This document shows positions 38,230 through 47,323 of a stretch of DNA of 64,000 nt, in pieces; the stretch's first letter is position 1, and every line of letters starts with the position of its first letter. Source of the DNA: Gammaproteobacteria bacterium (GTDB lineage Bacteria; Pseudomonadota; Gammaproteobacteria; Steroidobacterales; Woeseiaceae); assembly GCA_009937615.1 (NCBI GenBank), contig JAACFB010000007.1, forward strand, positions 30,445 to 94,444, given 5' to 3'. A program made the position numbers and the translations under genes. The notes below the pieces were generated by a model. The model searched no databases and was not told the origin of the DNA. It saw only the letters and a program-made list of their open reading frames with translations.

Positions 38230-40167
38230 TCAGGAGTCGCGGCGCAGAAAATCTGCGATAGCGCGCAGTGTTGGGTAGTCGAACAGATCGCTTATATCAA
38301 GTTTGCCAGGATAGCGCTCGTCGATCGCGAGGACGATTTCGGTCAAGGTTAGCGAGCTTACACCAACCTCGAAAAGATTGTCTTCCGGTCCGATGATTCG
38401 CTCTTTGGAGAATTCCCGGCAGATGAGCTCGAGTTCCGCGACCAGCGGATCATCGTCGGTTGCGGCTGCGGCGGCTGACGGCGACAACTGTCGCACGACG
38501 TCATCGAATTCCCCATCGAGGTAAGCGTCCAGCAATTTTGCCCGCTGCACCTTGCCGCTGGTCGTTTTCGGAATCCTGGCGACGGGAATCACATGGTCGA
38601 CTTCGAGACCCGCATGTTCTCCAATCGTGCGCCGGACCTCATCGGCCAGGCTTTGAAATGAATCGATATCTTGCCGATAGAGAAGGAATACGAGCAATTC
38701 TTCTGTCTGGCTGTCTTCCGTCTTGGTACCGCCAACGACTACCTTGCCCAGGTCCAGCCCATCGACCTGGGCCGCTATCTCCTCGATATCATGAGGATAG
38801 TAATTTTGACCGTTGACGATAATGATGTCCTTCGAACGACCGGTAATGACAAGCTGGCCGTCGACGAAAACGCCGCAGTCGCCCGTGCGCAACCAGCCAT
38901 CGGCAGTAAACAGGGCCTTCGTGGCCGCGGGATCGCCGTAGATTCTTTCCGTCACGCTGGCGCCCAGCAGCTGAATGTTGCCGACTTTGCCCTGATCGAG
39001 TTCATTGTCCGCATCGTCCACCACGCGAATTTCGACATCCCGTATCGCTGAGCCGACCTTAACGAAGCTCACCGCGTCGGCATCGCCAACGTCCGCCGGC
39101 TCATAAGCCTCGCCGATTCGCAGGCTGTGGCGGTGAACAACGACTCGGGAATATTCGTCGCCCGGGGTCGGGATTGCCACGCCAACCGTAGCCTCGGCAA
39201 GCCCATAAACCGGAAACATCGCCGTGCGTTTCAGGCCATGAGGCGCAAGCGCAGAGAGAAAGTCTTCGCAAAGTTCATAGGAAATTGGCTCCGCGCCATT
39301 CAGGATCAGCTTGACCGATGCGAGGTCCAGGTCCGGCAAACCCTTGCGTTCAAAGAGTTTAAGAAAGTGTTTGTAGCCGAAATTCGGCGAGCAGAGCTGT
39401 GTTGCCTGCAACTCACTTGCTTTACTCATCCACAGTAATGGTCGGCGCACGAAGACGTTGGTATCCATAACCGCGTGATTCGCACCCGCGGCCATGACGC
39501 TCAAATGGTACCCGATCAAGCCCATGTCGTGAGTCAATGGCATCCAACTGAGACTTTGATCGTCCTCCATCCAGTGTGTTGCTTCGATAATCGCGCGAAT
39601 ATTGGTGCAAAGGTTTCGGTGAGTAAGGCAAACTCCCTTGGGGTCGCTTGTAGAGCCTGATGAATACTGAATAAATGCGAGTTCGTCGGGCATGACGGAG
39701 GAAAGCTGCCCGTTTTCCCCCGTTTTTACATCGCTTATCAGGGCGGTCTTCGCATCGAGTATTGCCGTAATCTCTCCCAGCTGTTGCTGTACGGAGAAAT
39801 CACGCAGCCGCTTCAACAAGTCTTGCTCGGTAAAAAGCGTCGCGCGATCCAGCTGTCGCAAAATACGAAAGAGCTTCAGTCGGTGCTCGTCACTTATGCC
39901 TACCGCCACTGGAACGGGAACAATTCCACCAAGTATCGCGGCCCAGAACGCGACCACGAAACTCTCGTTAGATTTGCTGAAGATAACGAGTTCATCGCCG
40001 CTTCGCATGCCACGCGCCTGGAGAGCGCCCAACAGGCCAAGAGCGCGGTCCCACACGTCGGCAAACATTACGACACTCTCATCCCGCTCGCCATCTATGA
40101 AGCGGATTTGCCGGTCTCTGCCACGGGCGTCTGCAAGCAGATCGATCAACGTATCGTATAGCTGCAT
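38230..40167 (-). CDS. Fatty acyl-AMP ligase (FAAL-type) with C-terminal acyl carrier domain
   Basis: [74 protein letters not shown]-terminal [19 protein letters not shown] carrier motif. ATG 40167 preferred. Confidence 0.9.
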   Translation of the reverse strand: MQLYDTLIDLLADARGRDRQIRFIDGERDESVVMFADVWDRALGLLGALQARGMRSGDELVIFSKSNESFVVAFWAAILGGIVPVPVAVGISDEHRLKLFRILRQLDRATLFTEQDLLKRLRDFSVQQQLGEITAILDAKTALISDVKTGENGQLSSVMPDELAFIQYSSGSTSDPKGVCLTHRNLCTNIRAIIEATHWMEDDQSLSWMPLTHDMGLIGYHLSVMAAGANHAVMDTNVFVRRPLLWMSKASELQATQLCSPNFGYKHFLKLFERKGLPDLDLASVKLILNGAEPISYELCEDFLSALAPHGLKRTAMFPVYGLAEATVGVAIPTPGDEYSRVVVHRHSLRIGEAYEPADVGDADAVSFVKVGSAIRDVEIRVVDDADNELDQGKVGNIQLLGASVTERIYGDPAATKALFTADGWLRTGDCGVFVDGQLVITGRSKDIIIVNGQNYYPHDIEEIAAQVDGLDLGKVVVGGTKTEDSQTEELLVFLLYRQDIDSFQSLADEVRRTIGEHAGLEVDHVIPVARIPKTTSGKVQRAKLLDAYLDGEFDDVVRQLSPSAAAAATDDDPLVAELELICREFSKERIIGPEDNLFEVGVSSLTLTEIVLAIDERYPGKLDISDLFDYPTLRAIADFLRRDS

Positions 40168-40171
40168 TCGC

Positions 40172-41482
40172 TCAATCGCGTAGAGACGGGCGCAACACGA
40201 TATCTCGCGCCGTGCGTAAGTTGATACCAAGTTCGAGTTCGGGCTCCCGTGTGTCGGTGAGCGCCAGCCGGAACCGTGGTAATAAGAGAGCGATATGTAT
40301 CTTCATCTCGAGAAACGAAAAATACTCTCCGAGGCAGCGCCGCGGCCCCAGCGAGAACGGAAAAAACGGTCGGTCCTTCTTGGGCGCCGCCGTTGCCACA
40401 AAGCGCTCCGGGTCAAACCGATCGGGATTCGGCCAGTAGTGATCCGTCCTGTGCAGTATATACGGTGACAGGTATATGTCCGTATCCGCAGGAACATCGT
40501 AGCCATCGATTACTTCGTTTTCCCGCGAACGCCGTGTAAACAACCAGACTGGCGGATACAGGCGTAACGTCTCCTCTAGTACCTGTTGCGTGTAAACCAT
40601 TTTTGTCGCGTTGTCCGCAGACACTGAATCGACTCCCGGCATGATCCGCTTTGCTTCCTCAAGCAGGTGATCCTCGACATCGGGGTGGCCGGCAACAAGA
40701 TACCAGACCCAGTTCAGCGTGTTTGCCGAAGTCTCGAAACCGGCAACGATCAATGTCATCAGCTCATCCAGCAGCTCGTCGTCCGTGAAGTGAGCACCCT
40801 CTTTATCCGTCGCCTGCATGTACATCGAGAGAAAATCGAATTCGTCGTTGGCGCCCCGCTGCCGGCGCGAATCGATGATGTCGAGCAACATTTCGCGCAA
40901 CTTGCGAACTTTCAGAACGACACTCAGGTCTCGCGTCGAATCGCGGCTCAGGAAAGCGAAGGGGTTTCCACCGTCCGCAACTATCGTCGTTTCATAATCG
41001 GGGCCGAATATGCTGATCAGGATAAGTTCAAGAGCGAATTCGCTCGTTTCTTCGGTGATATTGATCAATTCGCCCTGCTTCGTGAGCCGGGCCCAGCGCA
41101 AAGCGAGCCGATCGGCGCAGGTCACCATGACGCGTAGCAGTTGGTGCACCTTCTGGCGGCTAAATGCTGGTTGAATCATCGTGCGGGACCGTCGCCAGAC
41201 ATCGCCATCGCTAACGATCAGGCCGTTGCCAAGCAGCATCTTGACCCGCTCGAAACCCGGTCCCTTCACATAGCGGCTGTGCTGTTTTACGAGAATCCGC
41301 TGAACATCAGCCGGTTTATTGACGAAATACGCGCGCCGGCCGTTGGGCCGCAACATGCTGACCGTGTCCCCATACCTGGTCTTCAACTGCTGCAATGTCT
41401 CGAGCGTCTCGGGATCAATTCCGAGTTTCACGGCACCCTCCGGACCTGGGGGTTGCCTGAAAGCTGGTGACGTGGAAGACAT
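40172..41482 (-). CDS. Cytochrome P450
   Basis: I-helix LIVAGFETSANTLNW, ETLRLYPPVWLFTR, heme motif FPFSLGPRRCLGEYFSFLE. Confidence 0.95.
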   Translation of the reverse strand: MSSTSPAFRQPPGPEGAVKLGIDPETLETLQQLKTRYGDTVSMLRPNGRRAYFVNKPADVQRILVKQHSRYVKGPGFERVKMLLGNGLIVSDGDVWRRSRTMIQPAFSRQKVHQLLRVMVTCADRLALRWARLTKQGELINITEETSEFALELILISIFGPDYETTIVADGGNPFAFLSRDSTRDLSVVLKVRKLREMLLDIIDSRRQRGANDEFDFLSMYMQATDKEGAHFTDDELLDELMTLIVAGFETSANTLNWVWYLVAGHPDVEDHLLEEAKRIMPGVDSVSADNATKMVYTQQVLEETLRLYPPVWLFTRRSRENEVIDGYDVPADTDIYLSPYILHRTDHYWPNPDRFDPERFVATAAPKKDRPFFPFSLGPRRCLGEYFSFLEMKIHIALLLPRFRLALTDTREPELELGINLRTARDIVLRPSLRD

Positions 41483-41577
41483 GGAGTGTAAAATTTAGTC
41501 GAAATACCGGGAAAAAGCAGGCGCAATATTACATTGACCCGGCCGGAACGGATACTGCAAACTCGCCGGGACCCCGG

Positions 41578-42339
41578 AAAGTGATCGTGCCTGACAAAAA
41601 GCTCAAAGATTTTCAATCCATAGAATCCCGCCGCAATCCTCGCTCGGGCAGGCGCATGACGCCGTTGCGCCGCACAATTTATTTCCTCGGCATGCCTGTT
41701 CTTAAAGCACTTCTCAAGCTAGGTACGTCTACCTACCGCGTCGAGGCAGTGCTGGGTGCTGAAAACATCGAAAAATTTCTCACCAGTGGCACCTGCTGTG
41801 CGCCGGCCTATTGGCATCAGCACCACGTACTGTGCTCGACGCTGATCAAACAATGGATAAAGAGGGGGTTCAACGCATGCTTCCTCGTGTCTGCCTCTGT
41901 CGACGGTGAAGTGCCGGAACGCATCGCAAGAAGTTGGGGTGCCGAGGTAATTCGCGGTTCGGCAAATCAGACCGGCGCCCTCGCATTGCGCGATATGCAG
42001 GGCATGATGAAACGAGGCTACTCGATCGTCACGACAGCCGATGGGCCAGGAGGCCCGAAATACGAATTCAAACCCGGCGTCATTCTCATGGCGCGCATCG
42101 GCGGCGTCCCCATTCTGCCAATCGCCTGTGCCGCTGAACGAGCCTGGTACCTCGACCGCTGGGACGATTTCATGATTCCCAAACCCTTCAGCCGCGTCGT
42201 TCTCGCAATTGGTGAGCCGTATAAGATTCCGCCCGATACACCTTTGGATCAAATCGAGCCTCACAGGGTGAACGTTCAGCAAGCAGTCATGTCATTAATG
42301 AGACAATCGGAAAAGCGTTTGAAAACAGAGATTTCATGA
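41578..42339 (+). CDS. DUF374-type lysophospholipid acyltransferase-like protein
   Basis: APAYWHQHHVL, RSWGAEVIRGSANQTGALALRDM, TADGPGGPKYEFKPGVILMARIGGVPILPIACAAERAW. Start uncertain within 41467-41656. Confidence 0.85.
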   Translation, partial: KVIVPDKKLKDFQSIESRRNPRSGRRMTPLRRTIYFLGMPVLKALLKLGTSTYRVEAVLGAENIEKFLTSGTCCAPAYWHQHHVLCSTLIKQWIKRGFNACFLVSASVDGEVPERIARSWGAEVIRGSANQTGALALRDMQGMMKRGYSIVTTADGPGGPKYEFKPGVILMARIGGVPILPIACAAERAWYLDRWDDFMIPKPFSRVVLAIGEPYKIPPDTPLDQIEPHRVNVQQAVMSLMRQSEKRLKTEIS

Positions 42340-43079
42340 AAATGCGATTCGACACGGCCTTCGCCGCAATACGCAGCTTTACCATCGCAATCTTTGCAAG
42401 CTCGGTGCTTCCCACAGCTGTGCTGGCGGAGTCCGCGATGCAACCCCACACAGCCGAGTACAGGGTGAAAATCAGCATTGTCGGTGGGCGGCTGAGTACT
42501 GAAGTCAAAAGTACAGACAGCGGATATACAGCGACTCACGTAGTCAGCGCGACCGGCATGTCACGCATTCTTGCCAGTGGCAGCATCAGCGATACGGCGG
42601 AGTTTGATATTGCGGCCGACGGCTTCCGGCCCGTCCGCCTCGTTTCCGATGATGAGATATCCAGCGACAAGATACGTGCCGAAATTGACTTCGACTGGTC
42701 ATCTGGCGAAGCGCGCGGCATTTTAAATGACGAAGAGTACACTGCGGCGATTCCCGACCTCGCCTATGACCGCATCTCGATTCAATATCAGTTGATGCAT
42801 GATCTCCGCAACGGTGTAACCAGCGGTGAATATATTCTCTTCGAGTTCGACGAACTAAAGACGATCTCCGTCAGTAACATCGGAACACGCAAGGTCAAAG
42901 TACCCGCGGGCGAGTACAATGCCGTTGGCATTCAGCATCAAACGGCTAATTCGAAACGTGTGACGACGCTCTGGTGTGTTGAAGAACTCGGCTACTTGCC
43001 CGTCATCATCGAACAGCACCGCAAGGGAAAATTGCGGTTGCGCGCGACGCTCGAGAGATATACGCCGACAACCAGTTAA
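42336..43079 (+). CDS. DUF3108-type periplasmic protein
   Basis: Signal peptide (ASSVLPTAVLA), HTAEYRVKISIVGGRLSTEV, GTRKVKVPAGEYNAVGIQHQT, TTLWCVEELGYLPVIIEQHRKGKLRLRATL. Confidence 0.8.
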   Translation: MKMRFDTAFAAIRSFTIAIFASSVLPTAVLAESAMQPHTAEYRVKISIVGGRLSTEVKSTDSGYTATHVVSATGMSRILASGSISDTAEFDIAADGFRPVRLVSDDEISSDKIRAEIDFDWSSGEARGILNDEEYTAAIPDLAYDRISIQYQLMHDLRNGVTSGEYILFEFDELKTISVSNIGTRKVKVPAGEYNAVGIQHQTANSKRVTTLWCVEELGYLPVIIEQHRKGKLRLRATLERYTPTTS

Positions 43080-43570
43080 ATCCTGTCGAAAACTTGCTCG
43101 AGCGACATCTGCTTCGAGTCACGCGACCAAATTGCAATCCTGCGACTCAGTACCGCACCATCATTCGACAGCTGATACGAGTCGGTGAGCCTGGCGCCGT
43201 CGTCATCGAGGGTCTCTATGACATAGGCGCGGCCTTCCCACCCTGATACGCGCTCCGCGGAAATCTCGCCAACGCTGACCTCGCGGTGCTCGCCAAACCG
43301 ATATTCTTCAACCACCGAGCGATCGAAACTAACAAATAAGCCGCTCGCCGTTTGAGTGACTTTGACCGACTTGCCTGTCTCCAGAAATACATGAACCAGA
43401 GTTTCGCGCGCTCCGCGCTGCGTCGACCCCGTCGTGTCGCGCAAAAGCCAATTTCCGGACAGGTCAACGCCTTCAGGCACCTCGGCCGGTTTGCTGATCA
43501 GGGACTCCTTCGCGCCACATGCAGCCAGAAGCAGCAGAGTTGACGCCAGCGCTGCACCCGCGAGCCGCAA
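43076..43570 (-). CDS. Hypothetical lipoprotein
   Basis: LASTLLLLAACGAKES lipobox; no recognised domain. Confidence 0.7.
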   Translation of the reverse strand: MRLAGAALASTLLLLAACGAKESLISKPAEVPEGVDLSGNWLLRDTTGSTQRGARETLVHVFLETGKSVKVTQTASGLFVSFDRSVVEEYRFGEHREVSVGEISAERVSGWEGRAYVIETLDDDGARLTDSYQLSNDGAVLSRRIAIWSRDSKQMSLEQVFDRI

Positions 43571-45211
43571 CTAGATCTGCTCCAGGAAGGATTCACAGGC
43601 TTCGCGCGAACCATCGGAGCCAGTGGAATTGGCGCACACTACGAGTACCGAATCGCGGATACGGGCAAGCTCCGATTGCTGCTCATTTTCGGTGCCCCAC
43701 TCCGTCAATCTGGACTGCAGTCGAGTCAATTGCGCCTTCGGCCGTTGATAAAAACCCGAAGAATTCTGTAGCTCATCGATCAGCGCAACGGTCGTATCGT
43801 GAATCAGGCTCGTCGCCGTTGGCGCCATTTCGAGCAAGCCGTTGACATAATAATAGCCCCATTGAAACCTCGTCGCGGGACCTTTGGCAACGTCATGTGC
43901 CTGGCGTAGCCACTCCATCGCCGCGTCGGAGTTGCCGGACCGCTGCTCGATGTCAGCCAGCACCACCATGAAATAATAGGGTTGCCTGGATTTTTCAAGT
44001 TCGGCCAGCAACAGCGGCTTTGCCAGGTCGTCCATGCCCGCTTCATTCAGCACGTTGGCTAACGCATTGATGATTGGTTGTCGTTCATAAACGCTTGGTG
44101 TTGAGGTGTCTGCCCAGGTGACAGTATTACGAATCTCTTGCTGCAGATCGGCAGAGAGCTCCCTCTCGGGATCCTCCATTCGCTCCAGGCGTATTTTTCC
44201 GGCCAGCGCATAAATTCGTTCACGTTTATAGACGGATTCATCAGCCGCTATCTGAACCAGTACACGGCGGTAGTCACTGCTCAGCCGCTGCCGCTCTTCG
44301 GAATCCTGATCCGTCAGTGCAGCTATATAGCGCGCACCGGACAACAGAACAGTGAAAATATTTGCTTTGACCAGCTCAATGTTCGCAAGCACCGTCTGAA
44401 ACTGCTGCAAAGCTTCGCTCTTGGACCTTTCTGTGAGCGCCACAGGATTCTCAACATCTGCCGCAGCCTGGAGCATTTTGTCCAGCAACGACATATAGAG
44501 AATCGACCGCTCGATCCGCATTTTTTCGGGGCATGCGCGGTGCATGCGTTCGAACGCGGCACCGGCATCCTTGCCAACAAGGATTCGAGTATCCTGCCCC
44601 CACGAATAGTACGCGAGAAGCCTGCATTCGCTGGGAGACAACTCGACTTCATCAGACATCAATGAGTCGACCAGTTCGCTCGCTGGCGACGCATCGTTCA
44701 ACGTCAGGTCCAAAATACTGGCGTAGGCCTGCAAGTCGATGCCGCCAGGAATTCTTGTCAATTCGACGCCTGCCGGATCAAAGACAATCATCGTTGGATA
44801 TCCGCGCACCCCGAATTTCTCAGCGTAAGCCTGCGCATTCACGGTGTCTCCATCGAGGTAAACGGGGACGAACAATTTTGATCGTTCGATGAACTCCGGG
44901 CTCTTGAAAATCGTCGCACTGATCGCATGGCAGGGCGGACACCATACAGCGCCCCAGTACAGGTAAACCGGTTTACCTGTATCCGCAGCAGCCGCGAGAG
45001 CCTCATCGACACTGCCGGCAAACCACTCGATCCCGCCCTTCAGGCTAGCTTCTGATTCCGCCTCGGCATCGGCCACATCTGACGACTCGGTCGGTTCATC
45101 GGTTCCGCAAGCCACGAGTGCGGTAGCGGCTGCCAGTATCACGAGTCGACGCAGGGATCCCTTGACCTCGTTGAATCTCGATGACGGTGGATAAATTTCC
45201 CATGGTTTCAT
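43571..45211 (-). CDS. Thioredoxin-domain lipoprotein with long helical-repeat C-terminal region
   Basis: VILAAATALVACGTDE lipobox; VYLYWGAVWCPPCHAISATIFKSPEF (CxxC), GVRGYPTMIVFDP; about 350-aa helical C-terminal region. Confidence 0.83.
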   Translation of the reverse strand: MKPWEIYPPSSRFNEVKGSLRRLVILAAATALVACGTDEPTESSDVADAEAESEASLKGGIEWFAGSVDEALAAAADTGKPVYLYWGAVWCPPCHAISATIFKSPEFIERSKLFVPVYLDGDTVNAQAYAEKFGVRGYPTMIVFDPAGVELTRIPGGIDLQAYASILDLTLNDASPASELVDSLMSDEVELSPSECRLLAYYSWGQDTRILVGKDAGAAFERMHRACPEKMRIERSILYMSLLDKMLQAAADVENPVALTERSKSEALQQFQTVLANIELVKANIFTVLLSGARYIAALTDQDSEERQRLSSDYRRVLVQIAADESVYKRERIYALAGKIRLERMEDPERELSADLQQEIRNTVTWADTSTPSVYERQPIINALANVLNEAGMDDLAKPLLLAELEKSRQPYYFMVVLADIEQRSGNSDAAMEWLRQAHDVAKGPATRFQWGYYYVNGLLEMAPTATSLIHDTTVALIDELQNSSGFYQRPKAQLTRLQSRLTEWGTENEQQSELARIRDSVLVVCANSTGSDGSREACESFLEQI

Positions 45212-45215
45212 GACG

Positions 45216-46109
45216 CTATTTTCTCGGTAGTGCAACATAGTCTGTTTCGCCCGGCACTCTGCCAAAACGTCCCTCGTTCCAGTCTCGCTTGGCCTGCTCG
45301 ATGCGCTCGCGGGAACTGCTGACAAAATTCCACCAGACGAAGCGATCGCCTTCGAGCTTTGCGCCGCCTAACAGCAGAACGTGCGCGTTCGTTGTCGCCG
45401 TGATCGAGCCCGTAAAATTATCGTCAAGTATAACCAACTCAGACGCTGCCGATGGCTCATCCTCGATAGCAATGTTTCCCGATATGACATACACGGCCAG
45501 CTCTTCGGACTTCGGAACAGGCACAGTGGCCCCTGCATCCAGCCTTAACTCAACGTATAAAGTCTCGCTTTCCGTCCGCACCGGCGATGTCGCGCCATAG
45601 GCTTCGCCAATGATGACGGAAACGGTTGCGCCTGGCAGGGACAGCGCTGGAATGTCAGCGGCGGTGTAGTGCTCAAAGCGCGCCTCAATTTCTTCATATT
45701 CGCTCGGAAGCGCCACCCAGGCCTGGATTCCGTGCAATTTTTGGCCGCTTGCCAGGATTTCATCCGTCACTTTCTCGGAGTGGACGATCCCCCTGCCCGC
45801 AGTCATCCAGTTGACCTCACCCGCCCGGATTGGCTGCATATGGCCGAGGCTATCGCGATGCAGTATTTCACCTTCAAAGAGATAAGTAATCGTCGCCAGC
45901 CCGATGTGCGGATGTGCGCGCACGTTGACCCCAGTTCCCGGTAAGAACTTCGCTGGACCCATGTGATCGAAAAAAATGAAAGGACCTACCCGCTGACGCC
46001 GCTTGTCAGGCAGTGACCGCCGGACCTGCAACTCTCCGAGACTCTTGGTGACCGGCTTGATACGTGTAGCAATTCCCATAGTGTTCATCATCAAAAGACG
46101 CCTAGACAT
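45216..46109 (-). CDS. Pirin family protein
   Basis: RQRVGPFIFFDHMGPAKF, VRAHPHIGLATITYLFEGEILHRDSLGHMQPIRAGEVNWMTAGRGIVHSE. Confidence 0.95.
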   Translation of the reverse strand: MSRRLLMMNTMGIATRIKPVTKSLGELQVRRSLPDKRRQRVGPFIFFDHMGPAKFLPGTGVNVRAHPHIGLATITYLFEGEILHRDSLGHMQPIRAGEVNWMTAGRGIVHSEKVTDEILASGQKLHGIQAWVALPSEYEEIEARFEHYTAADIPALSLPGATVSVIIGEAYGATSPVRTESETLYVELRLDAGATVPVPKSEELAVYVISGNIAIEDEPSAASELVILDDNFTGSITATTNAHVLLLGGAKLEGDRFVWWNFVSSSRERIEQAKRDWNEGRFGRVPGETDYVALPRK

Positions 46110-47298
46110 GCCTGGCCAGTTCGCGCGCTACGCCGTTGTTCCGACTGACGTGAATCGTATCGAGGCACAGCCAGTTTGCGAGATCGCGTAACTCGCATGA
46201 CATGAATTTCGCACATTCCCGCGGATCAGTACCCACCTCAGAGTGTGCTCGCCGCACGCAGAGCATGCTTCGTTTGCGATCCGCTTTCAAATCAAGTCGC
46301 CCCACTATCTGGTCACCCACCCGAAACGGGAGGACATAGTAGCCCCACTTGCGTTTCTCCGCAGGCACATAAATTTCGATGCGGTAGTGAAATTCGAAGA
46401 GTCGCTCCGCTCGTGGCCGAAACCAGACCACGGGGTCAAAGGGTGAGAGCAGCGAAGCACCCGGGATTTTCCGCGGCAGTCGGGTCCCGGCAGAGATAAA
46501 GGCGGGCACAGTCCAGCCGTCTACGCTGACAGGCGAAATGCTGCCGTCCTCCACGAGCTCTGCAAGCCTTGGCAAGGCATCGCGCGTGGACATGCGAAAG
46601 TAATCGGCAAGATCATGCGCGCTGCCGATGCCCATGGCACGCGCGGCAATGCGCAATAACTCGCGTTGCGCATCGAATTTACCGACCGACCGCAGCAGCA
46701 GCGCCTGCGGCAGAACGCGCTCCGGTAAATCGTAGACTCGCTGAAAATTCGGCAGACGGTCGGCGACTGCTAAATCGCCGCGCGCAAAATGATATTCCAG
46801 TGCCCAGCGCGGAATCGATCGCTGCCAATCACCTGGCTTGCGGCGCGGCCCGGCTACCGGCGGCAAATCGCCCGCAGTCACCCTGCCCTGTTGCTCGACC
46901 CGCCTTAAGACGGCGTCGAGATAGGCGGTTCGACCCCGGATATGCCGCAGCGGGTTATTGTTGCCCATTTGATGCGCGCGCCGTCGATGATCGAGCAGCG
47001 GCCAGGTGCTGACCGGCACAAGCGACGCTTCATGCGCCCATTGCTCGGTAAAACGACCGCAGCCATAAAGCAAGCGGTGCAAACGGTCTCTGTCATACGC
47101 GCCCAGCCGTGACCAGAGGACAAGCAGATGCGCGGGAACCAGCACATTCACGTAATCGAGCTGCAAAAGGCCAAGAGCGTTTACAACCCGACAAAAATGA
47201 CGCCGATCAGGCTTGCTGCCGGGACGGTCGCGATCAAAACCCTGGGCCGCGAGGGCGATACGCCTTGCTTCTGCAGATGACAGTTGTTGTCGTGACAT
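46102..47298 (-). CDS. YcaQ-like winged-helix DNA glycosylase family protein
   Basis: LGLLQLDYVNVLVPAHLLVLWSRLGAYDR, LLSPFDPVVWFRPRAERLFEFHYRIEIYVPAEKRKWGYYVLPFRVGDQIVGRLDLKADR. Confidence 0.9.
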   Translation of the reverse strand: MSRQQLSSAEARRIALAAQGFDRDRPGSKPDRRHFCRVVNALGLLQLDYVNVLVPAHLLVLWSRLGAYDRDRLHRLLYGCGRFTEQWAHEASLVPVSTWPLLDHRRRAHQMGNNNPLRHIRGRTAYLDAVLRRVEQQGRVTAGDLPPVAGPRRKPGDWQRSIPRWALEYHFARGDLAVADRLPNFQRVYDLPERVLPQALLLRSVGKFDAQRELLRIAARAMGIGSAHDLADYFRMSTRDALPRLAELVEDGSISPVSVDGWTVPAFISAGTRLPRKIPGASLLSPFDPVVWFRPRAERLFEFHYRIEIYVPAEKRKWGYYVLPFRVGDQIVGRLDLKADRKRSMLCVRRAHSEVGTDPRECAKFMSCELRDLANWLCLDTIHVSRNNGVARELARHV

Positions 47299-47323
47299 TG
47301 GAGCAGCGTATTGAACCGAGGCC

